This document shows positions 25,928-33,272 of a stretch of DNA of 47,267 nucleotides, one piece after another; position 1 is the stretch's first letter; each line of letters starts with the position of its first letter. The stretch is from NCBI GenBank assembly GCA_017442265.1, contig JAFSAC010000035.1:1-47267 (forward strand), in the 5' to 3' direction. The notes beneath the pieces were generated by a model. That model worked only from the letters and a program-made list of their open reading frames with translations. It searched no databases and was not told the DNA's origin. Both the position numbers and the translations under genes were made by a program. The DNA is from Clostridia bacterium. GTDB lineage: Bacteria; Bacillota; Clostridia; Oscillospirales; Acutalibacteraceae.

Positions 25928-26887
25928 TTACCCCGCAAACGCAATATGCCCGTAGAGTAATCTATCCAACTCGTAATCGCTCATAAAAATTTCTCGAGTT
26001 GCAAATTGCAGTGTGTGGTCTCGGTGGAGTTCTCGTACCATCTGTGGATATTCACGGCCAAGATTAAGCAAATATCCTTTTGCAGGTGTCCCTTTCACCT
26101 CAGTATCGTACAGTTCCCTTTTAGTCGGTGGTGTCAACACTTCTTCTCCGTTGCGCCGTATTTTCACGTGACAGCGAGCACTTCGTTGAGCAAGGTGTTC
26201 TTGCTGACGATAACTAAGAGCATACTTCTGTAATAACTCCGATGGAGAGGATAACATTTGACGCCCTACGAACACCTTGGGAACAAGCAGAATCGGATAG
26301 TCATCACAGCAAAAACGCGGGAAAGCGCATGTGGTCCAACGATGATTATCTGTATCCCAATAAGGTGCTTCATACACCTCGTTATAGTCCGGCAAAGGCA
26401 ATCCTAACAATTTGTACTGCTCCCAGGTGTAGTCCACTAAAACATGGCGTACAATGTTGGTAGTTAAGTCAGAGAGCCGGTCATAATGAAAATTTGGTGT
26501 CCACAAATGCAGGTCGCTTAACTGTGTAACCAAATTGCTATCAAACAAACCTCTCTCAATCATTTCGTCGACGATAGGCATAAGGATATCCAAACTGGAG
26601 CCTTTTCCGCGCGAATGATAAGTAGACATACCAAAATGCGTTTCGTTTGGTTCTTGCCCAAACGAACACAAGTGATATAGCGTACCATCATCACGAGCAT
26701 TGGCCGCTCTGCATAGAGTGTCAAAAAAATCTTCAATTGCTCGTTGAGCGTCGACGGCAAATGGATGTTGACTCAAAGCGATTCTCTCTGGGTCAATAAA
26801 CAGATGCACATCTCCGTTGCATCTAATATCGACAAAGTCGATGTTTTCGTGCCCCTTTGGAAGGGCCCAATAATCCGTAAAAAACAT
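25928..26887 (-). CDS. Uncharacterised protein, divergent partner of an AAA15-type ATPase
   Basis: 319 residues starting MFFTDYWALPKGHENIDFVDIR; the ATG (26885-26887) follows AAAGGAGCG. Soluble, no signal or membrane segment. Blocks that look conserved by composition: FIDPERIALSQHPF, HFGMSTYHSRGKGSSLDIL, DRLSDLTTNIVRHVLVDYTWEQ and a C-terminal charged helix. It includes several Asp/Glu/His that could form a metal site, but I cannot assign a family. It is AT-richer than the core. It is divergent from the ATPase gene with a promoter-rich 430-bp gap between, which suggests a two-gene defence-type or regulatory module (inference). Confidence 0.72.
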   Translation of the reverse strand: MFFTDYWALPKGHENIDFVDIRCNGDVHLFIDPERIALSQHPFAVDAQRAIEDFFDTLCRAANARDDGTLYHLCSFGQEPNETHFGMSTYHSRGKGSSLDILMPIVDEMIERGLFDSNLVTQLSDLHLWTPNFHYDRLSDLTTNIVRHVLVDYTWEQYKLLGLPLPDYNEVYEAPYWDTDNHRWTTCAFPRFCCDDYPILLVPKVFVGRQMLSSPSELLQKYALSYRQQEHLAQRSARCHVKIRRNGEEVLTPPTKRELYDTEVKGTPAKGYLLNLGREYPQMVRELHRDHTLQFATREIFMSDYELDRLLYGHIAFAG

Positions 26888-26983
26888 AAGCTTTCGCTCC
26901 TTTGTATTGAATATAATATTTATATCAACACACTTTGGAACAAACGCTCGGTACCACCACCTTTCGACAACCAAAAATTTTTA

Positions 26984-27012
26984 TTGCAATCGACTACCAG
27001 GTGTGGTATACT
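26984..27012 (+). promoter_or_regulatory. Strong orphan promoter ahead of a short terminated transcript
   Basis: TTGCAA (26984-26989), 17 bp, TATACT (27007-27012). The -10 overlaps one arm of an 8-bp inverted repeat GTGTGGTA (27001-27008) / TACCACAC (27035-27042), a possible operator. Confidence 0.7.
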
Positions 27013-27018
27013 CAACTT

Positions 27019-27089
27019 GCTACGATTGATGAAGTACCACACGTCGTGCTTTGTCGTCTACGAGACACCGAGGGAACTCGGTGTTTTTT
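27019..27089 (+). ncRNA. Candidate small RNA of about 70 nt
   Basis: Predicted start about 7 nt after the TATACT, end at the T-tract of the 27065-27089 terminator. Inside, AAGTAC (27032-27037) can pair with GTGCTT. A reading frame begins at ATG 27029, but it has no ribosome site and runs through two terminators, so a non-coding product is favoured. No known RNA family recognised. It lies in the gap between the divergent genes 25928-26887 and 27315-28673. Confidence 0.5.
27065..27089 (+). terminator. Intrinsic terminator of the candidate small RNA
   Basis: ACACCGAG pairs with CTCGGTGT around GGAA, followed by five further T. Confidence 0.9.
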
Positions 27090-27141
27090 CATTCATTCTG
27101 CTGTGTGTAATAGCCAGTTCGGTTGCTTGTTGCATCCGTTG

Positions 27142-27169
27142 GCGCTCGATCGTATCGAGCGCTATTTTT
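27142..27169 (+). terminator. Second intrinsic terminator in the divergent gap
   Basis: GCGCTCGAT pairs with ATCGAGCGC around CGT; TATTTTTA follows. It may end a second, 80-nt RNA, or read-through from the first. No clear promoter lies between the two terminators. Confidence 0.75.
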
Positions 27170-27263
27170 ATGTATTATAACACTGTTTGTTTGGCATGTC
27201 AAGCTCGGATGTGATTTTTTCACTTTCGTTTACCGTTTTTTAACATTTTCTACCTTGCAGGTA

Positions 27264-27292
27264 TTGACAAGCGCGACTTTTTCGTTTATAAT
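27264..27292 (+). promoter_or_regulatory. Consensus sigma-A promoter of the AAA15-type ATPase gene
   Basis: TTGACA (27264-27269), 17 bp, TATAAT (27287-27292): both hexamers are perfect, the strongest-looking promoter in the window. Confidence 0.9.
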
Positions 27293-27314
27293 CGCTTCGA
27301 AAGGGGGACTCGCT

Positions 27315-28673
27315 ATGATTGCTAGTGTGTCTGTGAGCAACTTCCGGTCCTTTAATAAAACTGAAACATTTTCGATGGAAGCAGGCAAAACACGTAACTT
27401 TTCAGAACGCATCTATCGGTCTGCTAATTCTCGAATTCTCAAATTTAAAGCCGTATACGGCCCTAATGCGTCGGGAAAATCAGGCCTGATTAAAGTGCTT
27501 GAGTTCATCCAAACGGCTATTGTTGATGGGATTCCTAATAATTCCACAATGGATTATTGTCGTTTGAATGATGATAATATTAACCGTCCCTCTCAATTTG
27601 AAATTGAGATTGTCATCGATAACTACCGGTACATTTATGGGTTTCAGGTGCTATTAAGTGAGAGCAAATTTATTAAAGAATGGTTATATGAGCAAAAAAG
27701 TGCAAAAAGACGACTTGTGTTCACTCGAGACATCCAGCGTGGAGAGTTTGATGTGGATTCTTACACTACAGATGTGCTACTTAATGAAAGACTGAAAATA
27801 TACGCAAGTGATATCAAACAGGATTCTTCTGTTCTTTTTTTGAATGTGATGAACCAAAATAAGGACTCTCTGTATGGTTTGGACTCGAAAATAAAGATTT
27901 ATCGCACGCTTTATCGATGGTTTAAATTTAAATTGTGCGTAGGACATCCTGACGATCCTCTTACGCAATACACATATTTCTTTGGAGCCAAAGGTAGCGC
28001 AGCGATTGAAAAAGTATTAGAGCGATTTGATACTGGAATTTCTAAGGTGATGATTTGTGATGAACCAATGGAAAAAGTAATCAAATCTTTTCCTAAACCG
28101 TTTTTACAAGAAATTTTAGACAATTTAACCGAACAACAAGCACGCTATTTAAGGCAAAACCGAGATGACACTCCCGCTGTCGCTGTGCGCGATCACGAAG
28201 ATCATTCAATATATCTTATTGAACTAAATGGTGACGATGTTTGTTGTAAAACGCTTCAATTTTCGCATACACACAGCAACTCGTATTTCATGCTAAAAGA
28301 AGAATCAGATGGTACGAGACGATTGCTCGACCTTATGGAAATATTGCTAGCTAAAGCAAATAATATAGTATATGCAATTGATGAAATTAGCCGTTGTTTA
28401 CACCCTATTGTTACAAAACAATTTGTAAGAGATTTTCTGGACATGGCGGTTGAACGTAATATTCAGCTGATTGCTACTACTCATGAAACTGATTTGATGG
28501 ATTTAGAATTATTACGGCAAGACGAAATCGGTTTTGTTGAGAAAAATGATACTGATGGTTCTTCACATATATTCAACCTGGAAGATTATGGTGCACGATT
28601 TGACAAGCGCATAAGAACTGCATATATGAAAGGACAATATGACGCTATCCCAAAAATAAAGGAATTAACTTAA
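27315..28673 (+). CDS. AAA15-type (COG1106-like) ATPase
   Basis: 452 residues from ATG 27315 after AAAGGGGG. An ABC/SMC-like ATPase without membrane part: N-terminal IASVSVSNFRSFNKTETFSM, Walker A GPNASGKS (49-56), signature-like ESDGTRRLLDL, Walker B VYAIDEISRCLHP, the switch His in IATTHETDLMDLELL, and a C-terminal AYMKGQYDAIPKI that matches the end motif of COG1106 ATPases. No TOPRIM or nuclease domain is fused. Relatives occur in abortive-infection and RloA-type defence loci with a separate effector; here the only nearby candidate is the divergent gene. Low GC compared with the core suggests transfer. Confidence 0.85.
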   Translation: MIASVSVSNFRSFNKTETFSMEAGKTRNFSERIYRSANSRILKFKAVYGPNASGKSGLIKVLEFIQTAIVDGIPNNSTMDYCRLNDDNINRPSQFEIEIVIDNYRYIYGFQVLLSESKFIKEWLYEQKSAKRRLVFTRDIQRGEFDVDSYTTDVLLNERLKIYASDIKQDSSVLFLNVMNQNKDSLYGLDSKIKIYRTLYRWFKFKLCVGHPDDPLTQYTYFFGAKGSAAIEKVLERFDTGISKVMICDEPMEKVIKSFPKPFLQEILDNLTEQQARYLRQNRDDTPAVAVRDHEDHSIYLIELNGDDVCCKTLQFSHTHSNSYFMLKEESDGTRRLLDLMEILLAKANNIVYAIDEISRCLHPIVTKQFVRDFLDMAVERNIQLIATTHETDLMDLELLRQDEIGFVEKNDTDGSSHIFNLEDYGARFDKRIRTAYMKGQYDAIPKIKELT

Positions 28674-28679
28674 ATTAAC

Positions 28680-28713
28680 AAATATCCGCTTGCCCGTTGG
28701 TAAGCGGATATTT
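28680..28713 (+). terminator. Intrinsic terminator after the ATPase gene
   Basis: AAATATCCGCTT (28680-28691) pairs with AAGCGGATATTT (28702-28713) around a 10-nt loop; GCTTTAT follows. Confidence 0.8.
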
Positions 28714-28823
28714 GCTTTATATACCAAAGCATTATATTGCTTGCAACTATGCCGATTTCGGTTCCACACATTCGAAAAAAGAAACCTCCCTTGCTACAAT
28801 GTAGGCAAAGGAGGTAAAACGAT

Positions 28824-29126
28824 ATGGCTAAATTCATTGAAGAGTTTTATTACGGCAATCTCGATCCGCAGGCGCGCAGCACCAAGCAGAACAAAACGGT
28901 ACAAAAACAAATGGAGGTGTTGATGCTAAACGAGGATTTCCTCACCGAGAACCTCTCGGGCGAAAGTAAAAAGAAATTCCTCGACTTTTGTAACGCTTGG
29001 GGTGTAGTCAACGGCGAATCCAACCTTGACAGTTTCATTATGGGCTTCCGCCTCGGTGCCAACTTTACCTACGACACCTTCGTGTCCGAAGACTCACCCT
29101 TCACCGATCTGTTAAAGGAGGCATAA
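28824..29126 (+). CDS. DUF6809 family protein
   Basis: 100 residues, MAKFIEEFYYGNLDPQARS... with the end block LDSFIMGFRLGANFTYDTF. This layout (FYYGNLxP near the start, FxxGFRLG near the end) is the DUF6809 pattern known from clostridial mobile regions. Strong AAAGGAGGT site before ATG 28824. It lies 2 bp upstream of a tnpV homologue, so the two are cotranscribed. GC is closer to the core than the ATPase next to it. Function unknown. Confidence 0.8.
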   Translation: MAKFIEEFYYGNLDPQARSTKQNKTVQKQMEVLMLNEDFLTENLSGESKKKFLDFCNAWGVVNGESNLDSFIMGFRLGANFTYDTFVSEDSPFTDLLKEA

Positions 29127-29128
29127 CG

Positions 29129-29497
29129 ATGGAACAATATATCTACGACGAAACCAATGGCTTATGGTACGAACGCGACGGCGATTATTACATCCCTTGC
29201 CTCAAACTCCCCGAAACCAACATCGGCATCTGGGGCGGACGCTATCTTAACTACATCCGCGAACACAAGAAACTTCTGCACACCAAATTGACGGTAAACG
29301 GCACCCTCTACGACCACCTCGCCGAAATCAACAAACAGGCAGAAGAAATGTTTTCTGAGCTGGTAAAACAAATGAAAACCAATGAGGGCATCACCGAACA
29401 ACTCAAAATCGATAACCAAATGGAATGGGTGCGCCGGATGAACAACATCCGCCACCGCGTCACCGAAATCATCAACCATGATCTTATATATGCCTAA
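29129..29497 (+). CDS. TnpV-like transposon-encoded protein
   Basis: 122 residues: GLWYERDGDYYIPCLKLPE, IGIWGGRYLNYIREHKK, LHTKLTVNGTLYDHLAEI, EEMFSELVKQM, ITEQLKIDNQMEWVRRMNN and EIINHDLIYA follow the TnpV family from end to end. TnpV occurs in Tn4451/Tn5397-type mobilizable elements; its role is not established. No recombinase or relaxase is present here, so it is a passenger or relic. A good terminator follows. Confidence 0.88.
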   Translation: MEQYIYDETNGLWYERDGDYYIPCLKLPETNIGIWGGRYLNYIREHKKLLHTKLTVNGTLYDHLAEINKQAEEMFSELVKQMKTNEGITEQLKIDNQMEWVRRMNNIRHRVTEIINHDLIYA

Positions 29498-29504
29498 AAC
29501 CAAG

Positions 29505-29534
29505 GCGGCAGAGAGAAATCTCTGCCGCTTTCGT
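29505..29534 (+). terminator. Intrinsic terminator after tnpV
   Basis: GCGGCAGAGA pairs with TCTCTGCCGC around GAAA; TTTCGTTTTT follows. Confidence 0.9.
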
Positions 29535-29547
29535 TTTTATATAGCGG

Positions 29548-29576
29548 TGGAAAATTTTCTGTATATATGATATAAT
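29548..29576 (+). promoter_or_regulatory. Promoter of the nicotinamidase-like gene
   Basis: TGGAAA (29548-29553), 17 bp, TATAAT (29571-29576). The -35 is weak. Confidence 0.55.
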
Positions 29577-29610
29577 AACCTTAAATCAAACGTGTGTTGG
29601 AGGGCTAACG

Positions 29611-30111
29611 ATGAAAAAGACGTTGATTGTCGTTGATATGCAAAACGATTTTATTGATATGGCGCTCGGTACCAAAGAGGCGGTGGCGATTGTCCCTAAG
29701 GTCAAGGCAAAGATTCAGGAATACGTCCAAAACGGGGACGAGATCATTTTCACAAGAGATACCCATTTTGAGAATTATCTCGATACCACAGAGGGCAAAC
29801 ATCTTCCCGTCCCGCACTGTATCAAGGGCACAAAAGGTTGGGAGGTTGCCGACGGTCTTTATATTGAGGGCGCGAAGATCATTGATAAACCCAATTTCGG
29901 CTGGCCCCATTGGGATGAGGAAACGCTTGAAAGCGTGGAGCTGATCGGTCTTTGCACCGATATCTGCGTGGTTTCCAATGCGCTTATCATCAAAGCAACC
30001 TTCCCCGATGCGCAGGTAAAAGTTGATTCCACTTGCTGTGCCGGTGTCACCCCCGAAAGCCACGAAGCTGCCCTCAAAACCATGCAAATGTGTCAGGTGG
30101 AAGTGGTATGA
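29611..30111 (+). CDS. Cysteine hydrolase, nicotinamidase/isochorismatase family
   Basis: 166 residues with the family triad: Asp9 (VVDMQNDF), Lys93 (IIDKPNFGW) and Cys119 (GLCTDICVVSNAL). DTHFENY (50-56) supplies metal or substrate contacts as in PncA. Nicotinamidase (nicotinamide to nicotinate, NAD salvage) is the likeliest activity; a general amidase cannot be excluded. ATG 29611 follows TGGAGGG. Stop overlaps the next start by ATGA. Confidence 0.88.
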   Translation: MKKTLIVVDMQNDFIDMALGTKEAVAIVPKVKAKIQEYVQNGDEIIFTRDTHFENYLDTTEGKHLPVPHCIKGTKGWEVADGLYIEGAKIIDKPNFGWPHWDEETLESVELIGLCTDICVVSNALIIKATFPDAQVKVDSTCCAGVTPESHEAALKTMQMCQVEVV

Positions 30112-30782
30112 TGACGGTGAAATTGTTTGTGGGGGCCATACTGAAATTTGTATTAGGCGTTGCTTTGGTTGGCGTTTTGATCTTTTTACCCGCAGGAACC
30201 CTTGCCTTTTTTAACGGTTGGTTGCTGATGGGGATATTGTTTGTCCCTATGTTTTGCGCGGGGATCGTGATGATGATCAAAAACTCCGAACTCTTGAAAT
30301 CCCGACTGGATGCCAAGGAACAACAAAAGGACCAAAGAATGGTTGTGAAACTCAGCGGTCTGATGTTTTTAGCCGGCTTTATTGTTGCAGGTCTCGGTTT
30401 TCGCTTTCATTGGTTTGCGTTGCCCAAAGGCGTGGCAATCGGTGGGGCGGTGATTTTTCTTGCCGGCTATATCCTTTATGCTGAAGTGCTCAGAGAGAAC
30501 ACCTACCTCAGCCGCACGATTCGGGTGCAGGAAAACCAAAAAGTGATCGACACGGGGTTATACGGCATGGTGCGCCACCCGATGTATAGCGTAACCTTGC
30601 TGTTGTTTTTGGCGATGCCCATTGTCCTCGGCTCGATCTATTCGTTTATTATTTTCCTTGTCTATCCTTTTATCATTGCGCGGAGAATTAAGGGCGAGGA
30701 AGAATTCCTCGAAAAAGAACTTGACGGTTATCGCGAATACAAGCAAAAGGTGAAATATCGCCTGATACCGTTTGTTTGGTAA
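30108..30782 (+). CDS. Isoprenylcysteine carboxyl methyltransferase-like membrane protein
   Basis: 224 residues, five or so membrane helices. The C-terminal GLYGMVRHPMYSVTLLLFLAMP and EEEFLEKELDGYREYKQKVKYRLIP are the SAM-binding landmarks of the ICMT/PEMT family. Bacterial members methylate unidentified small or lipid substrates. Start ATG 30108 (overlap of 4 bp with the hydrolase gene). No link between the two functions is obvious. Confidence 0.85.
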   Translation: MMTVKLFVGAILKFVLGVALVGVLIFLPAGTLAFFNGWLLMGILFVPMFCAGIVMMIKNSELLKSRLDAKEQQKDQRMVVKLSGLMFLAGFIVAGLGFRFHWFALPKGVAIGGAVIFLAGYILYAEVLRENTYLSRTIRVQENQKVIDTGLYGMVRHPMYSVTLLLFLAMPIVLGSIYSFIIFLVYPFIIARRIKGEEEFLEKELDGYREYKQKVKYRLIPFVW

Positions 30783-30798
30783 ATTGTGAGGAATTCAG

Positions 30799-30888
30799 AT
30801 GCAAAAAGTTATGGTTATAGGTTGCCCCGGTGTCGGTAAAAGCACTTTTTCAAGAGTACTGCGTGACAAGATAGGTTTATTTCGTTGA
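30799..30888 (+). pseudogene. Truncated P-loop kinase, FlaR/topology-modulation-protein type
   Basis: Starts MQKVMVIGCPGVGKSTFSR and stops after 29 codons at TGA. The start matches the P-loop beginning of DNA topology modulation protein (FlaR)/adenylate-kinase-like enzymes, normally about 170 residues. Everything beyond the first helix is gone; a strong terminator hairpin follows at once. It appears to be a deletion remnant, though translation of the stub is possible (TGAGGA site upstream). Confidence 0.7.
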
Positions 30889-30892
30889 ACGG

Positions 30893-30933
30893 AAGTCGTC
30901 ATGCGACATCTTTTAGATGTTGTGTGGCGGCTT
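30893..30933 (+). terminator. G-U-rich terminator hairpin after the kinase stub
   Basis: An 18-bp stem (30893-30910 with 30916-30933) around TTTTA; five of its pairs are G-U, so it folds only as plus-strand RNA. TTTGTTTTGTTTT follows. Confidence 0.8.
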
Positions 30934-31036
30934 TTTGTTTTGTTTTAAAAATTTCGACCAAATTGCTTTGAAAATTTTCCAACCGATTAATGGGGGAAAG
31001 TTTTGCTAAGGATTAGACATCGCGGCAAAATAAACG

Positions 31037-31069
31037 GCCGAGCAGAGCGTAATTTACGCTCTGCTCGGC
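31037..31069 (-). terminator. Terminator hairpin of the WG-repeat gene (shared hairpin, copy 1)
   Basis: GCCGAGCAGAGCGTAA with TTACGCTCTGCTCGGC; on the minus strand GTTTATTTTG follows. The core GCCGAGCAGAGCG recurs at 33223-33256 and, as a half copy, at 34033-34046. Confidence 0.8.
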
Positions 31070-31078
31070 GATTGGTTA

Positions 31079-32158
31079 TTAATCGTTCGGTTCGGTTTGA
31101 ACAACGGTAATGATTCCGTCTTTGTGACAACTCCACATATCATCGGCTATTTTTTTGATGTCGTCATATTTTTGCGGCAACAAGAATTTTTCTTTTGAGG
31201 AGTACAATCCGAAGAAAAATTTTCTATCGTACTTTTTACCGTTGTGTTCGAAACAACTTCTTGGATTACCCGTTAATTCTGTGAACTCGGACCTTGCAAC
31301 GGCGGAAACGAGATTAGCATCGGGTATTGCTACGACGGAAAATTCTTTTTTATTTAGCCATGGATAAAGAATTTCCCCTTTGCTATTTATGTAATATTGA
31401 TGGAAATCGTCTACTCCATACCGCCTGACAGTTTCATATATTTGTATACAGTCTTCGGTCCGTTCTATGATAGAGGCTACAGACGGTTCAAGTAATATCT
31501 TTCTCTCTTTGGTATCATAAATTCCCATAGGGATATCGCCACCGTAATCTTTCTCATAAGAAAACTCCACAAAGCGATCCGGAAATTCAAATTTTGCTAT
31601 ATATGCAAATCTCGTTCCTGGAATTTCGTTTCCTTGTATATCAATCAGGTGTTGGCTGTTTTTGGAATCAGAAACCAATGCAACACCATATTTGTTGAAA
31701 GGATAAGCTTCATCATATTGGAATCCTATGATGGTTTTTCCTTTCCCATCGATGTACCCATAATGGTTTTCATAATATCTTTTACCGTCTTTGGTTGTAT
31801 ACCAAGTTCGGTTAAGGTTGACTGCCGCGAGTCCCTTTGTGAATTCGTGTGCATAAGCGTACTGCGGCGCTATCACAAAATCTCCAGCCTTATTCTTAAA
31901 ACCGTAGCTTCCAAAAGCATCGTCGATTTCGTATTGTGGCTCTACTGTCGACACGGCTCTCAGCGGTTCATCAAGCCCCTCGTCATCCATCCAGTATTGA
32001 TCCCATTCATCTTCTTCATAAGTATTGTTATATGATGATTTATCGACGGGAATTTCTATTCCGCTGATATCATAAAACACATTGTCGATGCAAAAAACGA
32101 GTCTTTCCTCATCGACCAGATGAATCCACTTGCCGGGTTTTGAAAATATGATTTTCAT
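31079..32158 (-). CDS. WG-repeat-like protein of unknown function
   Basis: 359 residues without signal or membrane segment. WG-type beta repeats: SYGFKNKAGDFVIAPQYAYA, HYGYIDGKGKTIIGFQYDEA and a late LYSSKEKFLLPQKYDDI. Such repeats form beta-propeller-like scaffolds in proteins of unknown role; some lie beside toxins. ATG 32158 after AAGAGGTGA. It uses the promoter element shared by the four orphan genes of this region. AT-rich. Confidence 0.78.
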   Translation of the reverse strand: MKIIFSKPGKWIHLVDEERLVFCIDNVFYDISGIEIPVDKSSYNNTYEEDEWDQYWMDDEGLDEPLRAVSTVEPQYEIDDAFGSYGFKNKAGDFVIAPQYAYAHEFTKGLAAVNLNRTWYTTKDGKRYYENHYGYIDGKGKTIIGFQYDEAYPFNKYGVALVSDSKNSQHLIDIQGNEIPGTRFAYIAKFEFPDRFVEFSYEKDYGGDIPMGIYDTKERKILLEPSVASIIERTEDCIQIYETVRRYGVDDFHQYYINSKGEILYPWLNKKEFSVVAIPDANLVSAVARSEFTELTGNPRSCFEHNGKKYDRKFFFGLYSSKEKFLLPQKYDDIKKIADDMWSCHKDGIITVVQTEPND

Positions 32159-32177
32159 AGTATCACCTCTTGTGGGT

Positions 32178-32214
32178 ATCTTATCATATTTGATGTTTCA
32201 TAAAACGGACTTTT
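32178..32214 (-). promoter_or_regulatory. Promoter A with shared AAGTCC-type element
   Basis: Minus strand: AAAAGTCC, then -35 GTTTTA (32201-32206), 17 bp, -10 TAAGAT (32178-32183). Most diverged member of the set of four. Confidence 0.6.
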
Positions 32215-32281
32215 CATAGCTATTTTAACATACAATACGACTAAAAACAACTTTTGGGAGAAAGCGGTTAAAAATATCAAT

Positions 32282-32317
32282 AAAGTCCTTTTTATTGGAC
32301 AACGTTTTTGGTATGCT
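32282..32317 (+). promoter_or_regulatory. Promoter B with shared AAGTCC-N8-GGAC element
   Basis: AAAGTCC, -35 TTTTTA (32289-32294), GGAC, 17-bp spacer, -10 TATGCT (32312-32317). The inverted repeat AAGTCC...GGAC(TT) straddles the -35. Confidence 0.65.
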
Positions 32318-32337
32318 GTAAGAAAGGAGGAATCGGT

Positions 32338-33042
32338 ATGTTTATGGAACTGAAAGGAAAGGAACAAAAACTTCTCGATTTACTGACCGTGGTTCCGCTT
32401 GATTTTTCGGCGGTAAAAAAACTGCTAAATAAAGAAGAATTTTCACTCGAAGAGGTGACCCGGGTGGCCCTCGGATATGTGGATGCTTGCTATGATGACG
32501 AGAGCCGTTTTTTGGGTGACAAAAACGTCCTTTTTTCGAAAGAGATCGTCCCCAATCTGCACAGTGCTTATATAGTGGAAGTGGTCCGGCTTTTGTTGCC
32601 GTACGGCTTGGAGCCCAATGGAATTTACGGCTACGGGAATATTATGCGTGAGATCGCTTATATGCATAATGAATATCTGGGGGCGGATGCGCTGGCACTT
32701 TTGTTAGAGAACGGCGGAGATCCGAATTTGATGCTCCCTTTTTTGGAAGAATCTGTATTTGAAAGTATTGATTTTGATGCTTTTTTTGGTGCGGTGGAGC
32801 AGGAAAATCGGACGAAATACGATGCGTGGGTACACGCGTATATGGTGATGATCGGTTATGGCGCACATATTCGAGAGGATCGTATAGAGGTTTTTAAGGA
32901 ATACGATTCTGAACAATATTTCGATCTGAAAAAACTGAGAAATCACCGGGATTTTTATTTTGGACTAACCGAACGAAAAGAGGGGATCTCTATTAGCATC
33001 TATGATAAGGAAACCCTGTGGGAGGTCGTACGGATTCAATAG
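32338..33042 (+). CDS. Ankyrin-like orphan protein
   Basis: 234 residues, ATG 32338 after AAAGGAGG; an earlier in-frame start at 32308 is inside the -10 region. Helical repeats of ankyrin type: LLLPYGLEPNGIYGYGNIMREIAY and ADALALLLENGGDPNLMLPF. No enzyme motif. It is the only plus-strand member of the four genes with the shared promoter element and shows no terminator that I can see. Ankyrin orphans of this kind are often immunity or antitoxin-like, but nothing here proves that. Confidence 0.72.
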   Translation: MFMELKGKEQKLLDLLTVVPLDFSAVKKLLNKEEFSLEEVTRVALGYVDACYDDESRFLGDKNVLFSKEIVPNLHSAYIVEVVRLLLPYGLEPNGIYGYGNIMREIAYMHNEYLGADALALLLENGGDPNLMLPFLEESVFESIDFDAFFGAVEQENRTKYDAWVHAYMVMIGYGAHIREDRIEVFKEYDSEQYFDLKKLRNHRDFYFGLTERKEGISISIYDKETLWEVVRIQ

Positions 33043-33222
33043 AAAAAGAGACTTTTGCAGTCTTACAAGATCACCTTAGCACAAAAGGGTCCGATAAGAG
33101 AAACAAAAATCTTTTGTTACTGATTATACTTCTTTGGTATCTTGTTGTCGACAAAGAAGATCGACGTTAATTTTGATTTTGAGCAATTTACGCAAGGTTT
33201 AAACATTGCGGCACGGCAAAAA

Positions 33223-33256
33223 AGCCGAGCAGAGCGTTTACACGCTCTGCTCGGCT
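33223..33256 (-). terminator. Terminator of the 33273-33878 gene (shared hairpin, copy 2)
   Basis: AGCCGAGCAGAGCGT pairs with ACGCTCTGCTCGGCT, 15 bp; six T follow on the minus strand. Confidence 0.88.
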
Positions 33257-33272
33257 GACTGACAATACAAGG

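Noticed and set aside
27029..27214. Possible 61-residue peptide with a membrane-like stretch in the gap between the divergent pair
   Set aside because: No ribosome site, and two intrinsic terminators lie inside it; a non-coding RNA explains the promoter and terminator better.
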